Of a stretch of DNA of 12,118 nt, positions 6,921 through 12,118 are shown one piece after another. The translations under genes were made by a program, and so were the position numbers. Location of the stretch: positions 1 through 12,118 of the forward strand of contig SHXL01000073.1 in the NCBI GenBank assembly GCA_009693345.1, given 5' to 3'. Position 1 is the first letter of the stretch; every line of letters begins with the position of its first letter. The notes under the pieces are model-generated. The model made no database searches and was not told the DNA's origin. It saw nothing but the letters and a program-made list of their open reading frames with translations. This DNA comes from Betaproteobacteria bacterium. GTDB lineage: Bacteria > Pseudomonadota > Gammaproteobacteria > Burkholderiales > SG8-39.

Positions 6921-7949
6921 ATGATCATCGACTGCCACGGCCACTACACCACGGCGCCCAAGGCGCTGGAGGACTGGCGCAACGCGCAGATCGCAGGGCT
7001 GAAGGACCCGGCGAAGACCCCGAAGGCCTCGCAGTTGAAGATCAGCGACGACGAACTGCGCGAATCGATCGCCGCGAACCAGCTCAAGCTGATGCAGGAG
7101 CGCGGCAGCGACCTCACCATCTTCTCGCCGCGCGCGAGCTTCATGGCGCACCACATCGGCGACTTCAATACCAGCTCGACCTGGGCCGCCATCTGCAACG
7201 AGCTCTGCTACCGCGTCTCGAAACTGTTTCCGGAAAATTTCATCGGTGCGGCGATGCTGCCGCAATCGCCGGGCGTCGACCCGCGCAGCTGCATCCCGGA
7301 ACTCGAGCGCTGCGTCAGGGAATACGGTTTCGTCGGCATCAATCTCAACCCCGACCCGTCCGGCGGGCACTGGAAGGAGCCGCCGCTGCCGGACCGGCAC
7401 TGGTATCCGATCTACGAAAAGATGGTCGAGCACGACATCCCCGCGATGATCCACGTCAGCACCAGCTGCAACGCCTGCTTCCACACCACCGGCGCCCACT
7501 ACCTCAACGCCGATACCACGGCATTCATGCAATGCCTCACCTCGGACCTGTTCCGGGATTTCCCGACGCTGCGCTTCGTCATTCCCCATGGCGGCGGCGC
7601 GGTGCCCTACCACTGGGGCCGGTTCCGCGGCCTCGCGCAGGAGCTCAAGCGGCCGCCGCTGAAGGAACACCTGCTCAACAACATCTACTTCGACACCTGC
7701 GTCTATCACCAGCCCGGCATCGACCTGCTGACGCGCGTGATCCCGGTGGACAACGTGCTGTTCGCATCCGAGATGATCGGCGCGGTGCGCGGCATCGATC
7801 CGGAAACCGGCTTCAACTACGACGACACCAGGCGCTACATCGACGCCACGCCCAATCTCTCGCCGCAGGACCGCCGCAAGATCTTCGAAGGGAACGCGCG
7901 CCGCGTCTATCCGCGGCTCGACGCGGCGTTGAAATCGCGCGGCGCCTGA
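6921..7949 (+). CDS. ligJ: 4-oxalomesaconate hydratase
   Basis: This 342-residue amidohydrolase-fold protein closely follows Sphingobium SYK-6 LigJ in length and wording, from MIIDCHGHYT through SPRASFMAHH, NLNPDPSGGH and IPHGGGAVPYHWGRFRGL to EGNARRVYPRLDA. H6, H8, H178 and E284 match the zinc ligands reported for LigJ, with H223 as a likely catalytic residue. It hydrates 4-oxalomesaconate to 4-carboxy-4-hydroxy-2-oxoadipate in the cytoplasm, the step before aldolase cleavage. It is the first gene of a five-gene operon. The 43 bases before it follow the TetR pseudogene and show no strong promoter or Shine-Dalgarno (only GGA at 6908), so transcription may come from further upstream. Confidence 0.95.
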   Translation: MIIDCHGHYTTAPKALEDWRNAQIAGLKDPAKTPKASQLKISDDELRESIAANQLKLMQERGSDLTIFSPRASFMAHHIGDFNTSSTWAAICNELCYRVSKLFPENFIGAAMLPQSPGVDPRSCIPELERCVREYGFVGINLNPDPSGGHWKEPPLPDRHWYPIYEKMVEHDIPAMIHVSTSCNACFHTTGAHYLNADTTAFMQCLTSDLFRDFPTLRFVIPHGGGAVPYHWGRFRGLAQELKRPPLKEHLLNNIYFDTCVYHQPGIDLLTRVIPVDNVLFASEMIGAVRGIDPETGFNYDDTRRYIDATPNLSPQDRRKIFEGNARRVYPRLDAALKSRGA

Positions 7950-7971
7950 GCCCCGGGGAGCGAAAGACCGC

Positions 7972-8844
7972 ATGGATCCCGACTGGCTGCCCTTTCACCC
8001 GAGTCCCTCGAAGCCCGCGTTCCGCCCGCCCGCCGGCGCGGTGGATGCGCATTGCCACGTGTTCGGGCCCGAAGCGCAGTTTCCGTTCGCACCCGGCCGC
8101 AAATACACGCCCTGCGACGCTTCCCGCGACCAGCTGTTCGCGCTGCGCGACCATCTGGGATTCGAGCGCAACGTGATCGTGCAGGCCACCTGCCACGGCA
8201 ACGACAACCGCGCCCTGATCGATGCGCTGACGCACTCGAACGGCAGGGCGCGCGGCGTGGCCTCCGTGGCGCGCGGCGTGAGCGACGCCGAGTTGCGCGA
8301 GATGCACGCCGCCGGCGTGCGCGGCACGCGCTTCAATTTCGTGCGCCGGCTGGTGGATTTCACGCCGCGCGAGGTCCTCGCCGAAATCGCGCAGCGCATC
8401 GCGCCGCTGGGCTGGCACGTCGTGGTGTATTTCGAAGCGCAGGACCTGCCCGAGCTGTGGGATTTCTTCACCGCGCTGCCGACCACCGTGGTGGTCGATC
8501 ACATGGGCCGGCCGGACGTGACCCGGCCGCTGGACGGCCCGGAATTCGCGCTCTTCCTGCGGCTGATGCGCGAGCACGGCAACGTCTGGAGCAAGGTGAG
8601 CTGCCCCGAGCGGCTGTCGAAATCGGGCCCGCCGGGGTATGACGACGTGGTGCCGTTCGCGCGCCGCCTGGTCGAGACCTTCCCCGAGCGCGTGCTCTGG
8701 GGCACGGACTGGCCCCATCCGAACATGAAGTCGCACATGCCGGACGACGGCAAGCTGGTAGATTACGTTCCCCGCATCGCCGCCACGCCGGAACTGCAGC
8801 GCAAACTGCTGGTGGACAACCCGATGCGCCTCTACTGGGCCTGA
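7972..8844 (+). CDS. ligI: 2-pyrone-4,6-dicarboxylate (PDC) hydrolase
   Basis: This 290-residue amidohydrolase-family protein is close to LigI of SYK-6 (about 293). VDAHCHVFGP holds H27 and H29; VVDHMGRP holds H177; WGTDWPHP holds D246. These correspond to the LigI active-site set (H31, H33, H180, D248). Y45, R120 and Y153 fall near known substrate contacts. It opens the lactone ring of PDC to 4-oxalomesaconate, the substrate of LigJ, without needing a metal, unusually for the superfamily. GGGGAG at 7955-7960 precedes the ATG, and ligJ ends 22 bases upstream, consistent with one transcript. Confidence 0.95.
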   Translation: MDPDWLPFHPSPSKPAFRPPAGAVDAHCHVFGPEAQFPFAPGRKYTPCDASRDQLFALRDHLGFERNVIVQATCHGNDNRALIDALTHSNGRARGVASVARGVSDAELREMHAAGVRGTRFNFVRRLVDFTPREVLAEIAQRIAPLGWHVVVYFEAQDLPELWDFFTALPTTVVVDHMGRPDVTRPLDGPEFALFLRLMREHGNVWSKVSCPERLSKSGPPGYDDVVPFARRLVETFPERVLWGTDWPHPNMKSHMPDDGKLVDYVPRIAATPELQRKLLVDNPMRLYWA

Positions 8845-8856
8845 CAGGAACCTAGC

Positions 8857-9243
8857 GTGGCACTGGAAAAACCCTACAAGGACATCCCCGGCACGACGAT
8901 CTTCGACATGGAGCTCGCGCGCAAGGGCTACCACCTCAACCAGTTCTGCATGTCGCTGATGCGGCCCGAGAACCGCGCGAAATTCAAGGCCGGCCCGCGC
9001 GCCTACCTCGACCAGTGGCCGATGAGCGAGGAGCAGAAGCAGGCCGTGCTGGCGCGCGACTACAACCGCATGATCGCGGCCGGGGGCAACATCTACTTCC
9101 TCGCCAAGATTTTTTCCAGCGACGGCCTGAGCTTCGAGTTCGCGGCCTCCAGCATGACCGGCGCCACGCCGCAGGAGTACCGCCAGATGATGCTCGCCGG
9201 CGGCCGCTCGCCGGAGGGCAACCGCCGCATCGGGGAAAAGTAA
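8857..9243 (+). CDS. ligA: Protocatechuate 4,5-dioxygenase, alpha subunit
   Basis: This 128-residue, largely helical protein has the features of LigA: YKDIPGTTIFD near the N-terminus, KGYHLNQFCMSLM (32-44), MIAAGGNIYFLAK (72-84) and MTGATPQEYRQMM (99-111). LigA is the small subunit that closes over the LigB active site and contributes substrate contacts; it holds no iron itself. The start is a GTG with AGGAA at 8846-8850, 6 bases upstream. ligB begins one base after the TAA, implying coupled translation and matched subunit amounts. It is slightly shorter than the SYK-6 subunit (about 139), mostly at the ends. Confidence 0.95.
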   Translation: MALEKPYKDIPGTTIFDMELARKGYHLNQFCMSLMRPENRAKFKAGPRAYLDQWPMSEEQKQAVLARDYNRMIAAGGNIYFLAKIFSSDGLSFEFAASSMTGATPQEYRQMMLAGGRSPEGNRRIGEK

Positions 9244-9244
9244 G

Positions 9245-10087
9245 ATGGCCAGGATAACCGCGGGCGTCTTCACCTCGCATATTCCCGCGGTCGGCGCCGC
9301 GATCGACCTGGGCAAGACCGCCGAGCCCTACTGGGCGCCGATGTTCAAGGGCTACGAGTTCTCCAAGCAGTGGATCGCGCGCGCAAAGCCCGACGTCATC
9401 TTCCTCGTCTACAACGATCATGCCTCGGCATTCAGCCTGGATCTCATCCCGACCTTCGCCATCGGCTGCGCCGATCGCTTCCAGCCGGCCGACGAAGGCT
9501 GGGGCCCGCGCAAGGTGCCGGAGGTGATCGGGCATCCGGAACTGGCGGCGCATATCGCCCAATCCGTGATTCTCGACGAGTTCGACCTCACCATCGTCAA
9601 CCGCATGGACGTGGATCACGGCCTCACGGTGCCGCTCTCCCTCATGTTCGGGCAGCCCGAAGCCTGGCCCTGCCGGGTGATCCCGTTCGCGGTCAACGTG
9701 GTTCAGTACCCGCCGCCAACCGGCCACCGCTGCTTCCAGCTCGGCCGCGCGATCCGCAAGGCGATCGAGCTGTTCGACGAGGACCTGAACGTGCAGGTAT
9801 GGGGCACCGGCGGCATGAGCCACCAGTTGCAGGGGCCGCGCGCCGGCCTGATCAACAAAGCGTTCGACACCGCGTTCTTCGACCGCATGCTCTCCGACCC
9901 CGAGGGGCTGGCGCGCATGCCGCACATCGACTACGTGCGCGAAGCCGGTTCCGAGGGCATCGAACTAGTGATGTGGCTGGTCGGCCTCGGTGCGCTCAAG
10001 GCCGCGCCGCGACAGGTGCACCGCTTCTACCATGTGCCGGGCTCGAACACGGCGGTCGGCCACCTGATCCTGGAAAATAAAAAATGA
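9245..10087 (+). CDS. ligB: Protocatechuate 4,5-dioxygenase, beta (catalytic) subunit
   Basis: This 280-residue class III extradiol dioxygenase subunit carries H12 (TSHIPAVG), H59 (VYNDHA) and E240 (SEGIELVMW), matching the Fe(II) ligands H12, H61 and E242 of LigB with a two-residue shift. H125 (VDHGLTVPL) and H193 (GGMSHQL) match the conserved active-site histidines, the latter being the acid-base residue. With LigA it cleaves protocatechuate between C4 and C5 using O2, giving 4-carboxy-2-hydroxymuconate-6-semialdehyde. It is about 20 residues shorter than the SYK-6 protein, mainly at the C-terminus, with all catalytic residues intact. ligC follows after 13 bases. Confidence 0.96.
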   Translation: MARITAGVFTSHIPAVGAAIDLGKTAEPYWAPMFKGYEFSKQWIARAKPDVIFLVYNDHASAFSLDLIPTFAIGCADRFQPADEGWGPRKVPEVIGHPELAAHIAQSVILDEFDLTIVNRMDVDHGLTVPLSLMFGQPEAWPCRVIPFAVNVVQYPPPTGHRCFQLGRAIRKAIELFDEDLNVQVWGTGGMSHQLQGPRAGLINKAFDTAFFDRMLSDPEGLARMPHIDYVREAGSEGIELVMWLVGLGALKAAPRQVHRFYHVPGSNTAVGHLILENKK

Positions 10088-10100
10088 AAGGGGGTACTGC

Positions 10101-11042
10101 ATGAAGGTCGCTCTCGCGGGTGCCGGCGCCTTTGGCATCAAGCACCTCGAAGGCCTCGCCAAAATCGATGGCGTCGAGGTGGTGTCCCTGATCGGCCGCG
10201 AACTCGGCAAGACGCAGGAAGTGGCTGCCAGGTTCCGCATCCCCCACGCCACCACCGACCTCGCCGCCAGCCTCGCGATCAAGGAGGTCGATGCGGTCAT
10301 CCTGTGCACGCCGACGCAGATGCACGCCGCGCAGGCCATTGCCTGCATGCAGGCCGGCAAGCACGTGCAGGTGGAAATTCCCCTCGCCGACAGCCTCGCG
10401 GACGCGCAGGCGGTGGTGAATCTGCAGAAGCAGACCGGGCTGGTCGCCATGTGCGGCCACACGCGCCGCTTCAATCCGAGCCACCAGTGGGTGCGCAAGC
10501 GCATCGTCAAGGGCGAAATCCGGATCCTGCAGATGGACGTGCAGACGTTTTTCTTCCGGCGCACCAACATGAACGCGCTGGGCCAGCCGCGCAGTTGGAC
10601 CGACCACCTGCTCTGGCACCACGCCGCGCACACGGTGGACCTGTTCCAGTACCAGACCGGACAGCAGGTGGTGGTGGCGCACGCGATCCAGGGCCCGATC
10701 CATCCGGCGCTCGGCATCGCCATGGACATGTCGATCCAGCTCAAGAGCGCGGCGGGCCAAGTCTGCACACTGTCGCTCTCTTTCAACAACGACGGGCCGC
10801 TCGGCACTTTCTTCCGCTACATCTGCGACAACGGCACCTACATCGCGCGTTACGACGACCTGTTCGACGGCAAGGAGGCCAACATCGACGTTTCCAGGGT
10901 CGACGTGTCGATGAACGGCATCGAACTGCAGGACCGGGAGTTCGTTGCCGCGATCCGCGAGCGCCGCGAGCCCAATGGCGGCGTCGCCCAGGTGCTGCCC
11001 TGCTACCGCACGCTGCACCAGCTTGAGCAAGGAATGGGCTGA
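10101..11042 (+). CDS. ligC: 4-carboxy-2-hydroxymuconate-6-semialdehyde dehydrogenase
   Basis: This 313-residue Gfo/Idh/MocA-family protein matches LigC (about 315). The NADP-binding motif GAGAFG is at 7-12, VILCTPTQMHAAQAI at 66-80, and FFFRRTNMNA and SWTDHLLWHHAAHTVDL in the substrate domain. At 92-94 it reads EIP instead of the family's usual EKP, so the general catalytic lysine is absent; as I recall, LigC proteins share this, since the substrate is a cyclic hemiacetal rather than an alcohol of the usual kind. It oxidises the LigAB product to 2-pyrone-4,6-dicarboxylate with NADP+. AGGGGG directly before the start is a strong ribosome binding site. This is the last clear pathway gene of the operon. 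Confidence 0.95.
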   Translation: MKVALAGAGAFGIKHLEGLAKIDGVEVVSLIGRELGKTQEVAARFRIPHATTDLAASLAIKEVDAVILCTPTQMHAAQAIACMQAGKHVQVEIPLADSLADAQAVVNLQKQTGLVAMCGHTRRFNPSHQWVRKRIVKGEIRILQMDVQTFFFRRTNMNALGQPRSWTDHLLWHHAAHTVDLFQYQTGQQVVVAHAIQGPIHPALGIAMDMSIQLKSAAGQVCTLSLSFNNDGPLGTFFRYICDNGTYIARYDDLFDGKEANIDVSRVDVSMNGIELQDREFVAAIRERREPNGGVAQVLPCYRTLHQLEQGMG

Positions 11043-11081
11043 GCGGGCGCGGCTGACGGCGCCTCGTCTACCGCCTGCCGC

Positions 11082-12071
11082 ATGCGCTATTCCGTTTTTT
11101 CGGTCAACGATCACCACCCGCGGCTCGCGCGGACCGTGCCGCAGCTCTACCAGCAGGTGATGCGGCAGTGCGAACTCGCCGAAGCGCTCGGCTACGACAC
11201 GTTTTTCTGCGCCGAGCACCATTTCCACGAGTACGGCGTGGTGCCGGACCCGGCGGTGATGCTCTCGGCGCTGGTGCAGCGCACGCGCCGCATCCGGCTC
11301 GGGAGCGCGATCTCGATCCTCACGTTCCACGACCCGCGGCGCATCGCCGAAACTTACGCCATGCTCGACATGATGAGCGGGGGGCGGTTCGTGTTCGGCG
11401 TCGGCTCGGGTTACCTGGCGCATGAATTCACCGGCTACGACAGCGCGCCGGAGGAAAAGCGCGACCGCTTCAACGAGAACCTCGACCTTGTGCAGCGCCT
11501 GATGGCGGGGGAGACGCTCACGTGGAACGGCAGGTTCTCGAAAAGCGCGAAGGCGGGGCTCAACGTCCTGCCGCACGAGGGCCGCGTGCCGCCGATCTAT
11601 GTCGCGGTGCTCGCGCGCGAGGCGTCATCGCACGTGGGCAGGCAGCGCAACAGGATCTTCACCGTGCCCTATGCCTCCTGCAAGGACTTCGACGACATCG
11701 GCGCGATGCTCGCGGAGTACCGCAAGGGCCGCGCGGAGGCGGGGCTCGAGGCCGATGACGACGACCATGTTTTCACGCTGCACACCCATGTCGCGCGCAG
11801 CGATGAAGAAGCGAAAGCGCAATGCAAGGCGGCCTACGACCAGTATGTGGATACGCGCCTCTACGCGAAGAAGCACCTCTACGAGGACATCATCGCCAAC
11901 GGCATCTGCCTGTTCGGTTCGGTCGAAACGGTGGCCGGAAAAATGCGCCGCCTGCACGGCATGGGAGTGCGGCACGTCGCCACCCTGCAGAATTTCGGCG
12001 CCCTGGCGCCGGAGCTGGTCGAAAGTTCAATGACATTGTTCGCCCAAGAGGTGATGCGGAAAATCCCATGA
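11082..12071 (+). CDS. LLM-class (luciferase-like) flavin-dependent oxidoreductase
   Basis: This 329-residue single TIM-barrel protein has the luciferase-like family wording: CELAEALGYDTFFCAEHHFH near 31-50, RIRLGSAISILTFHDPRRIAE near 70-90, and MMSGGRFVFGVGSGY, the typical phosphate/flavin-binding turn. Such enzymes use reduced FMN or F420 with O2 for monooxygenation or related redox steps. The gene lies 39 bases after ligC in the same direction and is probably in the operon, although I see no good Shine-Dalgarno. No LLM enzyme is required for protocatechuate 4,5-cleavage, so it may act on an upstream aromatic compound or be an unrelated passenger. The flavin type and substrate cannot be read here. 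Confidence 0.88.
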   Translation: MRYSVFSVNDHHPRLARTVPQLYQQVMRQCELAEALGYDTFFCAEHHFHEYGVVPDPAVMLSALVQRTRRIRLGSAISILTFHDPRRIAETYAMLDMMSGGRFVFGVGSGYLAHEFTGYDSAPEEKRDRFNENLDLVQRLMAGETLTWNGRFSKSAKAGLNVLPHEGRVPPIYVAVLAREASSHVGRQRNRIFTVPYASCKDFDDIGAMLAEYRKGRAEAGLEADDDDHVFTLHTHVARSDEEAKAQCKAAYDQYVDTRLYAKKHLYEDIIANGICLFGSVETVAGKMRRLHGMGVRHVATLQNFGALAPELVESSMTLFAQEVMRKIP

Positions 12072-12084
12072 GGGCACCTCTAAA

Positions 12085-12106
12085 AATTCCAAAAAATAAT
12101 GGAATT
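12085..12106. repeat. Short AT-rich inverted repeat after the last gene
   Basis: AATTCC (12085-12090) and GGAATT (12101-12106) are perfect inverted copies around a 10-base A-rich loop. The stem is GC-poor and no T-run follows, so a strong intrinsic terminator is unlikely. The preceding stretch GGGCACCTCTAAAAATTCC resembles terminal repeats of some insertion sequences as I remember them, so an element might begin here and continue outside the window. The last 47 bases hold no gene. Confidence 0.3.
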
Positions 12107-12118
12107 GCGTAAACGGTA

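Noticed and set aside
7813..9315. Minus-strand open frame of 500 codons opposite ligI and ligA
   Set aside because: Antisense shadow: the plus strand encodes LigI and LigA with catalytic residues and proper ribosome binding sites.
9996..11576. Long minus-strand open frame of 526 codons opposite ligC and the LLM gene
   Set aside because: It has the His/Arg/Ala/Val-rich composition typical of the antisense of GC-rich genes, no recognisable motifs, and lies opposite two clear protein families.

Overview
The window is GC-rich, densely packed bacterial DNA. Gene content and order suggest a betaproteobacterium (Burkholderiales-like) that degrades aromatic acids; this placement is inferred from gene families, with no rRNA or marker gene to confirm it. 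No tRNA, rRNA, CRISPR array or complete insertion sequence was seen.

Layout. (a) 1-1973: two divergent genes share a short AT-rich promoter. One is a Gfo/Idh/MocA dehydrogenase (its C-terminus lies outside the window), the other a Rieske ring-hydroxylating oxygenase of the phthalate 4,5-dioxygenase type. The pair would suit conversion of a phthalate-like acid to its dihydrodiol and then a catechol. (b) 1960-3358: a scar. It holds the last ~54 codons of a Bug/TctC solute-binding protein, then an intact antitoxin/PIN-toxin module, then the C-terminal catalytic part of a tyrosine recombinase without its N-terminus. A CCCCC-TAT-GGGGG palindrome lies at the far edge. This looks like the remains of a mobile element that removed a transporter gene. 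(c) 3359-6507: a CoA-ester and redox block. A nitroreductase and a hotdog acyl-CoA thioesterase lie on the minus strand, divergent from a crotonase-fold enzyme and an acyl-CoA dehydrogenase. The crotonase lacks both textbook catalytic glutamates. (d) 6507-6877: a TetR regulator destroyed by two amber codons, a frameshift and a large internal deletion. (e) 6921-11042: a compact ligJ-ligI-ligA-ligB-ligC operon for protocatechuate 4,5-cleavage. (f) 11082-12071: a luciferase-like flavin oxidoreductase of unknown substrate, followed by a small inverted repeat.

How the genes work together. LigAB opens protocatechuate between C4 and C5, giving 4-carboxy-2-hydroxymuconate-6-semialdehyde. LigC oxidises it to 2-pyrone-4,6-dicarboxylate, LigI hydrolyses that to 4-oxalomesaconate, and LigJ hydrates it to 4-carboxy-4-hydroxy-2-oxoadipate. 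The closing aldolase (LigK/PmdF) is absent. If the Rieske oxygenase and the dehydrogenase act on phthalate, they would feed protocatechuate into this route, but the reductase partner and the 4,5-dihydroxyphthalate decarboxylase are also absent.

Overall, the lower pathway operon looks intact. The surrounding accessory genes show transporter loss, regulator decay, a recombinase relic and a possibly shortened nitroreductase. I see no convincing wholly new system. The most unusual items are the atypical crotonase, the amber-riddled regulator and the composite scar.
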